Below, one piece after another: positions 1-6,293 of a stretch of 7,832 nucleotides of DNA (positions are counted from its first letter, which is position 1; each line of letters opens with the position of its first letter). Source of the stretch: Streptomyces violaceus (GTDB taxonomy: Bacteria > Actinomycetota > Actinomycetes > Streptomycetales > Streptomycetaceae); NCBI GenBank assembly GCA_000715635.1, contig KL569151.1, forward strand, positions 6,794 to 14,625, in the 5' to 3' direction. The translations under genes were made by a program, and so were the position numbers. A model generated the notes under the pieces. That model was not told the DNA's origin, did no database searches, and saw only the letters and a list, made by a program, of their open reading frames with translations.

Positions 1-418
1 AAGCCGCCCTGCCCAACCTGCCCGAGAAGACGGGCCTGGCGGCCGACAGCGCCCAGCCGAGTAGCGCCCACGGCGAACGCCCGGCCCCGCGCGGCCGGTA
101 ACGGAAACGGACCCGCCCCAGCATCAGATCGTCCGGCACGACGCCGTAGTCGGTGCTGTCACCACCGGCGTACGCGTTGTCCCCGAGCACCCACCAGCCG
201 CCCTCGCGCCGCTGTGCGACCCGCTTCACGACGAGCAGGTCCTGCTGGAAGGGATGCCGCAGCACGACGACGTCACCGGGCTTGGTCCGGGCCCCGTAGT
301 GCACCAGGAGCCGGTCCCCGTGGTACAGCGTGGGCACCATGGACGGCCCGGTCACCTCGGCGACGCCGAAAGGCGCGGCCGACCTCCCCCGCTCGGACTC
401 CTGCGACAGCTCCGGCAT
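1..418 (-). CDS. sodX: Nickel-type superoxide dismutase maturation protease (3' end off window)
   Basis: SodX is an S26-family (signal-peptidase-like) protease inferred to cleave the N-terminal propeptide of SodN so that the new N-terminal His can bind nickel. The 139 visible residues carry the family's Ser-Lys dyad: Ser26 in TGPSMVPTL and Lys65 in LLVVKRVA. A box-E-like segment GDNAYAGGDSTDYG lies at 79-92. There is no N-terminal membrane anchor, as expected for a protease acting on a cytoplasmic enzyme; a moderately hydrophobic stretch is at about 115-131. The ATG at 418 is preceded by GGGGAGG about 10 bases upstream; the GTG just before it is an alternative start. Reading is open to the window edge, so the extreme C-terminus is missing, probably only a few residues. 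The gene diverges from sodN, its characteristic partner, and that context makes the call firm. Confidence 0.93.
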   Translation of the reverse strand, partial: MPELSQESERGRSAAPFGVAEVTGPSMVPTLYHGDRLLVHYGARTKPGDVVVLRHPFQQDLLVVKRVAQRREGGWWVLGDNAYAGGDSTDYGVVPDDLMLGRVRFRYRPRGAGRSPWALLGWALSAARPVFSGRLGRAA

Positions 419-563
419 CACCCGGCACCTCCCCGGTTCTTCCTCCACCAGTCTCAGTCTCACCCCGGACTTTTGTCCTAAGCCCATGGGGGCACCCGCG
501 AAAACCCGTCCCCCACGGAGTAATGTCCCCTGTGAGAAGACGATCACGAGGAAGGAATGCTCA
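419..563. promoter_or_regulatory. Divergent sodX/sodN control region and sodN leader
   Basis: These 145 bases must hold both promoters. Visible elements are a tandem CAGTCT at 449-460, the small inverted repeat GGAC-TTTT-GTCC at 467-478, and an inverted repeat TGGGGG (487-492) / CCCCCA (510-515). Inside the last one, ACCCG occurs at 494-498 and 504-508, one helical turn apart. TAATGT at 521-526 is a possible -10 for sodN, but I find no convincing -35. The sodN ribosome site GAGGAAGGA (548-556) is strong. In S. coelicolor, as recalled, sodN is controlled indirectly by Nur through an sRNA from the sodF 3' UTR that pairs with the sodN 5' end. The corresponding target here would be about 530-570. 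No clear Nur box (TGCAA-N5-TTGCA) is visible. Confidence 0.5.
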
Positions 564-959
564 ATGCTTTCCCGCCTGTTTGCCCCCAAGGTCAAGGTCA
601 GTGCGCACTGCGACCTGCCCTGCGGTGTGTACGACCCTGCCCAGGCCCGCATCGAGGCGGAGTCGGTCAAGGCTGTCCAGGAGAAGATGGCCGGTAACGA
701 CGACCCGCACTTCCAGGCGCGCGCCACCGTCATCAAGGAGCAGCGCGCGGAGCTCGCGAAGCACCACGTGTCCGTGCTCTGGAGCGACTACTTCAAGCCG
801 CCGCACTTCGAGAAGTACCCGGAGCTGCACCAGCTGGTCAACGACGCCCTCAAGGCCCTCTCGGCCGCCAAGGGCTCGACCGACCCGGCGACCGGCCAGA
901 AGGCTCTGGACTACATCGCCCAGATCGACAAGATCTTCTGGGAGACCAAGAAGGCCTGA
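564..959 (+). CDS. sodN: Nickel superoxide dismutase precursor
   Basis: This cytoplasmic enzyme disproportionates superoxide to hydrogen peroxide and oxygen at a nickel centre. The 131-residue product starts with a 14-residue propeptide (MLSRLFAPKVKVSA) followed by the nickel-hook HCDLPCG at 15-21. After cleavage, His15 becomes residue 1 and Cys16 and Cys20 become Cys2 and Cys6, the known Ni ligands. The rest is the four-helix-bundle subunit, ending FWETKKA; the mature enzyme is a homohexamer in the family. Length and sequence match Streptomyces SodN closely from memory. The ATG at 564 has GAGGAAGGA at 548-556; an out-of-frame ATG at 557 is ignored. sodX, transcribed divergently, supplies the processing protease. 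Expression is expected to be nickel-dependent, as in S. coelicolor, though the regulator site itself is not recognisable here. Confidence 0.98.
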   Translation: MLSRLFAPKVKVSAHCDLPCGVYDPAQARIEAESVKAVQEKMAGNDDPHFQARATVIKEQRAELAKHHVSVLWSDYFKPPHFEKYPELHQLVNDALKALSAAKGSTDPATGQKALDYIAQIDKIFWETKKA

Positions 960-975
960 AGTCCATGGGCGACCC

Positions 976-1012
976 GAAGGGGCCCGGCCGGGAGTACCGG
1001 CCGGGCCCCTTC
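976..1012 (+). terminator. Perfect 16-bp hairpin terminator after sodN
   Basis: GAAGGGGCCCGGCCGG at 976-991 and its exact complement at 997-1012 enclose the five-base loop GAGTA. The stem begins 16 bases after the sodN stop codon. No T-tract follows, as is common for Streptomyces terminators. Because the stem is perfect it would also form in RNA from the other strand, so it could stop minus-strand transcripts leaving the small membrane-protein gene that ends at 1044. Confidence 0.85.
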
Positions 1013-1043
1013 GTCGTACGCAAGGGTCAGTCGTGGCTGACGG

Positions 1044-1280
1044 TCAGTGGAACTGAGGCACGATCAGGTAGATCCCGTACGTCACCACGGCCGCGCAGGC
1101 GAGGAAGCACAGGGCGGCCTGGGTGAGGCCGAGGGCGGAGGAGGTGCCGCCCGGCTGTTCGCGGGCGCCCTCCAGCCGGGCGAGGCCGAGGACGCCGAAG
1201 GCGAACACGACGACCACGGCGACGGTGACGCCGACGCTCACCGCGGCAACCTGGCCGAGTGCGGTCCAGTCCAGATGCAT
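1044..1280 (-). CDS. Small two-helix membrane protein downstream of pit
   Basis: I do not recognise a named family. The 78-residue product has two predicted membrane helices, about 9-31 (VAAVSVGVTVAVVVVFAFGV region) and about 52-75 (TQAALCFLACAAVVTYGIYL region). They are joined by a short polar loop LEGAREQPGGTSS, giving a hairpin topology with little outside the bilayer. The ATG at 1280 has GGGGAG five to six bases upstream. The gene starts only 16 bases after the pit stop codon, so the two are almost certainly co-transcribed and a role with the phosphate transporter is plausible. This is inference from position; classical Pit accessory proteins (DUF47/PhoU-like) are soluble, and this is not one of them. 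The strong hairpin at 976-1012 probably ends the transcript. Confidence 0.85.
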   Translation of the reverse strand: MHLDWTALGQVAAVSVGVTVAVVVVFAFGVLGLARLEGAREQPGGTSSALGLTQAALCFLACAAVVTYGIYLIVPQFH

Positions 1281-1296
1281 GTCGACTCCCCGTCGT

Positions 1297-2451
<1,155 letters not shown>

Positions 2452-2511
2452 TCCTGAATGCAAACAAGCGCAGACCAATACGCGGGGAACGCCGAGGCAA
2501 AGGCTGGTCAA

Positions 2512-2522
2512 GGTTCACGCAG
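2512..2522 (+). promoter_or_regulatory. Possible single PhoP direct-repeat unit between pit and VOC gene
   Basis: GGTTCACGCAG fits the 11-base PhoP direct-repeat unit known from Streptomyces (G[G/T]TCA core) as recalled. It lies 61 bases upstream of the pit start in the divergent region. Only one good unit is present; the flanking 11-mers fit poorly, whereas real PHO boxes need at least two. An excellent -35-like TTGACC for pit sits next to it on the minus strand (2511-2506), but no -10 follows at normal spacing. Confidence 0.25.
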
Positions 2523-2542
2523 GTGGCCGTGACGGACCTCTC

Positions 2543-2548
2543 TACGAT
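2543..2548 (+). promoter_or_regulatory. Candidate -10 for a leaderless VOC transcript
   Basis: TACGAT fits the actinobacterial TANNNT -10 consensus and ends seven bases before the ATG at 2556, the spacing typical of leaderless genes in Streptomyces. There is no Shine-Dalgarno sequence before that ATG, which agrees with a leaderless mRNA. No good -35 is seen 17-19 bases upstream. Confidence 0.45.
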
Positions 2549-2555
2549 CGATCCC

Positions 2556-3290
2556 ATGAGGATCCGCTGGACGTACGCCTTCATCGACCGGCCGCGCGAG
2601 GCCTTCGGTACCGCCTGCGACTTCTGGACTGCCGTCACGGGCACGCGACTCTCCGAACTCCGCGGGCAGCACTCCGAGTTCGTGACCCTGCTCCCCGACG
2701 GCGCCGACGCGTGTGTGAAAGCCCAGGCGGTGCGGTCGGGGACCGGCGGCGCGCACCTCGACTTCTGTGTGGACGACGTGGCGGGGTTCGCGGACTCGGC
2801 GTTGCGGCTCGGCGCGAGCGTGGTGGCGGAGCTCGGGTCGCTCGTCGTGCTGCGTTCACCCGGCGGGCAGTTGTTCTGCGGGGATCCGTGGCGCGGTCAG
2901 GCGTCCCGTCCGGGTGCGGTGCGGGACAGCCGGCTCGACCAGGTGTGCCTGGACGTCCCGCCGTCGTCGTACGACGCCGAAGTCGCCTTCTGGAGCGGCC
3001 TGCTGGACGGCTGGGCGTCACGGCCCGGCGCGCTCCCGGAGTTCCACGTGGTCGAGCCGCCGCCCGGCCTGCCGGTCCGCCTGCTCCTGCAACGCCTCGG
3101 CGAGCAGCACCCGGGCTCCGCCCACCTCGACCTCGCCTGCGCGGACGTCGCGGCGACCCGGGCGTGGCACGAGGAACTCGGGGCCGTATGCGTGGCCGGC
3201 TTCTCCGGCTGGACGGTGATGCGCGACCCGGCGGGCGGCACGTACTGTCTGACGACCCGGGATCCGGTGACGGGCGGGCTGCGGGGCTAG
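2556..3290 (+). CDS. Two-domain VOC-family (glyoxalase/bleomycin-resistance fold) protein
   Basis: This soluble protein has two tandem vicinal-oxygen-chelate modules, of the Glyoxalase_6-like type common in actinomycetes. Module 1 spans about residues 1-115 and module 2 about 125-235 of 244. Each contains an internal GGAHLDF / GSAHLDL strand whose His is a candidate metal ligand, and each ends with a paired SPGGQLFCGDP / DPAGGTYCLTT strand. Substrate and reaction cannot be told; such proteins range from metal-dependent lyases and dioxygenases to antibiotic-binding proteins. I prefer the ATG at 2556, since the first domain strand (IRWTYAFID) starts at once and a -10 lies seven bases upstream. 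A GTG at 2523 would add 11 residues. The gene diverges from pit, and its stop codon shares CTAG with the convergent membrane-protein gene. Confidence 0.85.
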   Translation: MRIRWTYAFIDRPREAFGTACDFWTAVTGTRLSELRGQHSEFVTLLPDGADACVKAQAVRSGTGGAHLDFCVDDVAGFADSALRLGASVVAELGSLVVLRSPGGQLFCGDPWRGQASRPGAVRDSRLDQVCLDVPPSSYDAEVAFWSGLLDGWASRPGALPEFHVVEPPPGLPVRLLLQRLGEQHPGSAHLDLACADVAATRAWHEELGAVCVAGFSGWTVMRDPAGGTYCLTTRDPVTGGLRG

Positions 3291-3526
3291 TCCGCGTCCG
3301 TGTACACGCACAGGGCCGCCCCGCCCTCGTCGGGGGCCGGGCAAGGCGGCAGGTCAGGTGTCGCGCCGGGCTTCGTCTGCTCCCAGACATACGGCCCCTG
3401 AGGCTCCGTGGAGTCCTGGACCCAGAGGGTCAGCCCGCCCCCGACAGCCACGGCCAGCACCCACACGATCACGGCCCAGCGCCAGACCCGACGCCGCCGC
3501 TCCCCCGTCATGCCCATGTCGCACAC
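3287..3526 (-). CDS. Small single-pass membrane protein coupled to the ECF sigma gene
   Basis: I recognise no family. The 79-residue product has a short basic N-terminus (residues 1-17, with RRRR near 10-13) and one membrane helix at about 18-36. An extracytoplasmic tail of about 43 residues follows, with aromatic and Pro-rich sequence and two cysteines, Cys62 and Cys73, that could form a disulfide. By the positive-inside rule the N-terminus is cytosolic. The GTG at 3526 starts one base after the sigma-factor stop (3530-3528). Its ribosome site AGGGG lies inside the last sigma codons, so translation is probably coupled; in-frame ATGs at 3517 and 3511 are alternatives. The coupling makes a role in modulating or anchoring the sigma factor attractive, but the cytosolic part is far too short to be a known anti-sigma domain. 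Confidence 0.8.
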   Translation of the reverse strand: MCDMGMTGERRRRVWRWAVIVWVLAVAVGGGLTLWVQDSTEPQGPYVWEQTKPGATPDLPPCPAPDEGGAALCVYTDAD

Positions 3527-3527
3527 G

Positions 3528-4748
3528 CTAACCCCTCAGCCGCGCCGCCCGCGCCAGGAGATAGCGCTGCTCGGGCAGGCTGAGGGTCTGGGCGGCCGCC
3601 GACTCGTAGGCGGCCCGGGCGGCTTCGGGCTCGCCCGCGCGTTCCAGCAGGTGACCTCGTACGGCGTCCAGGCGGTGGCCTTTCAACGTGCCCGACAGGG
3701 CGTCCAGTTCGCTCAGACCGGCGCGCGGGCCGTGGACCATGGCGACGGCGACCGCGCGGTTGAGGCGTTCGACCGGCCCGGGGACCAGGCCGACGAGGAC
3801 GTCGTACAGGCCCAGGATCTCGGCCCAGTCCGTCGCCTCGGGCGAAGGCGCCTCGTCGTGCACGGCCGCGATCGCGGCACGCAGGGGGTACGGCCCGGGC
3901 CTGCCCCGGGACAGGGCCCGGGTCACCAGCGCGACGCCCTCCTCGATGGCGGCCTTGTCCCAGCGGTCGCGGTCCTGCTCGTCGAGGGGGATCAGCTCCC
4001 CGCGCGGTCCGCTGCGCGCATCACGGCGGGCATCGGTGAGCAGCATCAGCGCGAGCAGCCCGGCCGCCTCACAGTCGTCGGGGAGCAGCCGGTGGACCGT
4101 ACGGGTCAGCCGTACGGCCTCGCCTGCCAGGTCGGGGCGCTGCAGGGCGGTGCCGGAGGTGGCGGTGTAGCCCTCGTTGAAGATCAGGTAGAGGGTCTGC
4201 AGAACGGACGGCAGCCGCTGCTCCCAGCGGTCCGGGCGGCCGAAGCGCACGCCCCGCACCTTCTGCTTGGCACGGCTGATGCGCTGCGCCATCGTCGCCT
4301 CCGGGACCAGATACGCGCGGGCGATCTCCGCCGTGGTCAGCCCGCCGACGGCACGCAGCGTGAGCGCGATCTGGGCGGGCGGTGTGAGGTCCGGATGGCA
4401 GCACAGGAAGAGCAGCGAGAGAGTGTCGTCCTCACGGGGAGCCCGCTCCCCCGGCGGCGGGGCGGTGAAGGAGTCGCGGGGCGTGAGCGCCGCCGCCCGC
4501 TCCTCGCGCCGGCGCCGGGCCTCCTCGCTGCGCAGGGCGTCGGTCAGCCGCCGCGCGGCCACCTTGATCAGCCAGCCGCGCGGATTGCCGGGCACGCCCG
4601 CCGAGGGCCACTGCCCGGCCGCCGCGAGCAGCGCCTCCTGTACGGCGTCCTCGGCTGCGTCGAAGTGCCCGTACCGTCTGACCAGCGCGCCGAGGACCTG
4701 CGGCGCGCTCCGGCGCAGCAGGTCCTCGACCTCGGGTGTACTCCTCAC
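3528..4748 (-). CDS. ECF-type RNA polymerase sigma factor, ECF42 group, with C-terminal extension
   Basis: This alternative sigma factor directs RNA polymerase to specific promoters. The 406-residue protein has region 2 at about 11-75 (RYGHFDAAEDAVQEAL, then PRGWLIKVAARRLTD) and region 4 at about 108-165 (helix-turn-helix LTTAEIARAYLVPEATMAQRISRAKQKV). A large C-terminal half follows: LYLIFNEGYTAT at 186-197, DARSGPRGELIPLDEQDRD at 243-261, then a TPR-like helical part to the end. This architecture, with the DGPF gene next door, defines the ECF42 group. In that group the extension, not an anti-sigma factor, is believed to control activity. The start is GTG at 4748, 31 bases after the DGPF stop, with only a weak ribosome site. 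It probably transcribes its own operon from the motif at 5246-5272. Confidence 0.93.
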   Translation of the reverse strand: MRSTPEVEDLLRRSAPQVLGALVRRYGHFDAAEDAVQEALLAAAGQWPSAGVPGNPRGWLIKVAARRLTDALRSEEARRRREERAAALTPRDSFTAPPPGERAPREDDTLSLLFLCCHPDLTPPAQIALTLRAVGGLTTAEIARAYLVPEATMAQRISRAKQKVRGVRFGRPDRWEQRLPSVLQTLYLIFNEGYTATSGTALQRPDLAGEAVRLTRTVHRLLPDDCEAAGLLALMLLTDARRDARSGPRGELIPLDEQDRDRWDKAAIEEGVALVTRALSRGRPGPYPLRAAIAAVHDEAPSPEATDWAEILGLYDVLVGLVPGPVERLNRAVAVAMVHGPRAGLSELDALSGTLKGHRLDAVRGHLLERAGEPEAARAAYESAAAQTLSLPEQRYLLARAARLRG

Positions 4749-4779
4749 CGGCGGATCCGTCGGCGTCGCGGCCGGCTCG

Positions 4780-5193
4780 TCAGATGTCCCCGCTGCCGTC
4801 CATGATCGGGCGGATCACGACCGGGTAGTCGGGGGCACCGGCCGGCTGGGGGCAGCGGGAGATGCGGTCGGCGATCTCCGTGACCCGCTCCAGGCTCTCG
4901 CACTCCAGGACCCAGTAGCCGGCCAGCAGCTCCTTGGTCTCGCTGTACGGCCCGTCGGTGATCACGGCCTTGCCGTCGTCACCGAGGGTGACATGTCGAG
5001 TCTGGGCCGGCTCTGCCAGGCCTTGCCCGTCGACGAACTCGCCGGTCTCGGAGAGATCGTCGTTGATGGCTCCCATGTAGGCGAACATGGCCTGCAGCTC
5101 TTCCTCGTTCCAGGCGGGCGAGTCCGCTGACGCCTTGCCGCGCATCGCCTCGTAGTCCGCCTGCGTGCCCTGCACCATGACCAGGTACTTCAT
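4780..5193 (-). CDS. DGPF/YCII-family protein, partner of the ECF42 sigma factor
   Basis: The 137-residue cytosolic protein belongs to the YCII-related (DGPF) family, a dimeric ferredoxin-like fold whose biochemical role is unknown. It opens with the typical MKYLVMVQG strand and contains the signature as TDGPYSETKELLAGYWVLE (79-97), with Tyr where most members have Phe. The C-terminal strand VVIRPIMDG follows at 125-133. The ATG at 5193 has AAGGAG seven bases upstream, an excellent site; the reading frame extends further upstream but those residues do not fit the family. DGPF genes are the conserved neighbours and main known targets of ECF42 factors. This one sits between the candidate ECF42 promoter and the sigma gene, so it is the first gene of a self-activated operon. 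Confidence 0.93.
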   Translation of the reverse strand: MKYLVMVQGTQADYEAMRGKASADSPAWNEEELQAMFAYMGAINDDLSETGEFVDGQGLAEPAQTRHVTLGDDGKAVITDGPYSETKELLAGYWVLECESLERVTEIADRISRCPQPAGAPDYPVVIRPIMDGSGDI

Positions 5194-5245
5194 CAGTCCG
5201 CTCCTTCGGCTCTCACCACCCTGCCGGGCGGCTCTCACAGGGGAC

Positions 5246-5272
5246 GTCGGAGCCGGTCCGGGATTCTCGACA
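5246..5272 (-). promoter_or_regulatory. Candidate ECF42-dependent promoter
   Basis: On the minus strand TGTCGA (5272-5267) is followed after exactly 17 bases by CGAC (5249-5246). This matches the bipartite motif reported for ECF42 factors in S. venezuelae as I recall it (-35 TGTCGA, -10 CG[A/T]C). It lies 53 bases upstream of the DGPF start codon and reads towards it. The -35 begins 5 bases past the stop codon of the zinc-ribbon gene, which splits the reductase/zinc-ribbon pair from the DGPF-sigma-membrane protein operon. Other TGTCGA copies in the window lack the second half at this spacing. Confidence 0.75.
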
Positions 5273-5277
5273 CGCGC

Positions 5278-5571
5278 TCAGGAGTTTTCCGAGACGGTTT
5301 CTCCAGGGGCCGTTTCGGCCGGGGTCGTCGCGGATGGGGCGGTGTCCTGGGCCGACCGGGGGGCCGCGCCGGGCCGGGTTTCCTCGGCAGGCCGCGTGTC
5401 CTCGGCGGTGGGGCCGCTGTCAGCGCCCTCCGCGTCGTAAGCCCCGCACTCGGGGTTGCGACAGGGGCCCGCCACCCACAGGGGGACCCACGTGCCCAGC
5501 GTCTTGTGGCGCCGGACGACTGTTTCCACTGGCTGTCCGCAGGCCGGACAGACGTGTTCGTCTCTGCCCAT
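5278..5571 (-). CDS. Small zinc-ribbon protein with disordered acidic tail
   Basis: The family is not recognised. The 97-residue product has a four-cysteine zinc-ribbon-like core: CPAC at 8-11 and CRNPEC at 37-42, separated by RRHKTLGTWVPLWVAG. The tail from about residue 46 is low-complexity, rich in Ala, Thr, Pro and Glu, and surely disordered. I chose the ATG at 5571 because the core begins at residue 8. The open frame continues upstream only as an Arg-rich shadow across the reductase gene. A GAGG lies very close to the ATG (two bases between), a tight ribosome site. It starts 26 bases after the reductase stop, suggesting co-transcription. A nucleic-acid or protein-binding role is typical of such ribbons, but nothing here identifies it. 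Confidence 0.75.
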   Translation of the reverse strand: MGRDEHVCPACGQPVETVVRRHKTLGTWVPLWVAGPCRNPECGAYDAEGADSGPTAEDTRPAEETRPGAAPRSAQDTAPSATTPAETAPGETVSENS

Positions 5572-5597
5572 GTCCTCAGAGTAGGACGGTCGGGGAC

Positions 5598-6182
5598 TCA
5601 GCGCTTCCTGCTGTACGAGCGCACCAGCACGCCGTTGCCGAACGTACGCACGGACTCCAGGGTGAACTCCGAGATCGCGAACCCGGCCCCGAACATTTGC
5701 ATGCCCGAGCCGTACACCAGCGGATAGGTCTTGATGACGAGCTCGTCGATCTCGTCGAGCAGTTCGCCCGCGATCTTCGAGCCGCCGCACAGGTAGATTC
5801 CGAACTCGCTGTCCTCGGCCTTCAGTTCGCGGACCTTGCCGACCAGGTCGTCCGCGATGATCTCGACGTTCGGGTCGGGCGACTTCATCAGCGTGCCGGA
5901 GGCGACGTACTCGCGCAGGTGGGCATAGGGGCTGGTGATGCCCTCTTTCAGGGCGAGGTCGTAGCTGCCGCGGCCCTGGACGATGGTGTCGAACCGCTTG
6001 TTCGGCAGGTCGTCCATTCCGAGGGCCCGGCGGCCGTGGGTCGCCACGGTCTCCGGATACTCCGCCTTCAGGAAGGCGAGGAACTCCTCGTCGACGAAGG
6101 GGAACATCGATGTCCCGTCGCCGTCGGGGTCCCCGATGAAGCCGTCGACGGAGCAGGCGATGAAGTAGGTGAGCTTTCGCAA
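5598..6182 (-). CDS. Dihydrofolate reductase-family (RibD C-terminal domain) oxidoreductase
   Basis: The 194-residue protein has the DHFR-like fold of the RibD C-terminal family, NADPH-dependent in characterised relatives; its physiological substrate is unknown. Visible family marks are MRKLTYFIACSVDGFIGDPDG at the N-terminus, GRGSYDLAL at 70-78, the nucleotide-binding turn IYLCGGSKIAGELL at 129-142, and YPLVYGSGMQMFG at 153-165. This is not a housekeeping folA or ribD, because it is a stand-alone domain and lacks the deaminase half of RibD. The start is a rare TTG at 6182, chosen because the family begins exactly there; the upstream ribosome site (AAGAG) is weak. It diverges from a TetR regulator across an operator-like region, so it is probably that regulator's target, and the zinc-ribbon gene follows 26 bases downstream. 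Confidence 0.88.
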   Translation of the reverse strand: MRKLTYFIACSVDGFIGDPDGDGTSMFPFVDEEFLAFLKAEYPETVATHGRRALGMDDLPNKRFDTIVQGRGSYDLALKEGITSPYAHLREYVASGTLMKSPDPNVEIIADDLVGKVRELKAEDSEFGIYLCGGSKIAGELLDEIDELVIKTYPLVYGSGMQMFGAGFAISEFTLESVRTFGNGVLVRSYSRKR

Positions 6183-6206
6183 GCCGGTCTCTTTTCGTAG
6201 GCTGTC

Positions 6207-6252
6207 GATGCAACAACTTCAGTTGTAGTACTCCAGCTGTAGTAGTTGCAAC
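6207..6252. promoter_or_regulatory. Repeat-rich operator candidate between reductase and tetR genes
   Basis: Nested symmetric elements fill these 46 bases. Outer inverted arms are TGCAACAACT (6209-6218) and AGTAGTTGCA (6241-6250), matching at 9 of 10 positions. An inner palindrome ACAACT-TC-AGTTGT occupies 6213-6226. A direct repeat AGTTGTAGTA (6221-6230) / AGCTGTAGTA (6235-6244) is spaced 14 bases apart. GTTGCAAC at 6245-6252 is self-complementary. The region is AT-richer than its surroundings and lies midway between the divergent starts. Binding by the adjacent TetR protein, repressing both genes, is the natural reading. I cannot place -10/-35 boxes confidently within it. Confidence 0.7.
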
Positions 6253-6293
6253 ACATTTCCGCGAGCCGTCGAAAGTGGGAGAAGGAACTCCGC

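Noticed and set aside
214..1056. Plus-strand frame spanning sodX antisense and out of frame with sodN
   Set aside because: The translation is Arg/Ser/Pro-rich and overlaps two recognised genes in other frames.
2506..2511. TTGACC as a complete pit promoter
   Set aside because: It is a good -35 hexamer, but no TANNNT lies 16-19 bases downstream, so a full promoter was not called.
3408..5130. Plus-strand open frames opposite the sigma factor and DGPF genes
   Set aside because: They are shadows of recognisable minus-strand proteins, with no ribosome sites and no protein-like features.
5987..6010. TGTCGA followed after 18 bases by CGTC on the plus strand, resembling a second ECF42 promoter
   Set aside because: It lies inside and antisense to the reductase gene, has the wrong spacing by one base compared with the 5246-5272 site, and points to no gene start.
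6203..6208. TGTCGA upstream of the tetR gene
   Set aside because: No CG[A/T]C occurs 17 bases downstream, so the second half of the ECF42 motif is missing.
5278..6216. A single 312-codon minus-strand frame covering the zinc-ribbon gene and the reductase region
   Set aside because: Upstream of 5571 it is an Arg-rich shadow of the reductase gene; only the part from 5571 looks like protein.
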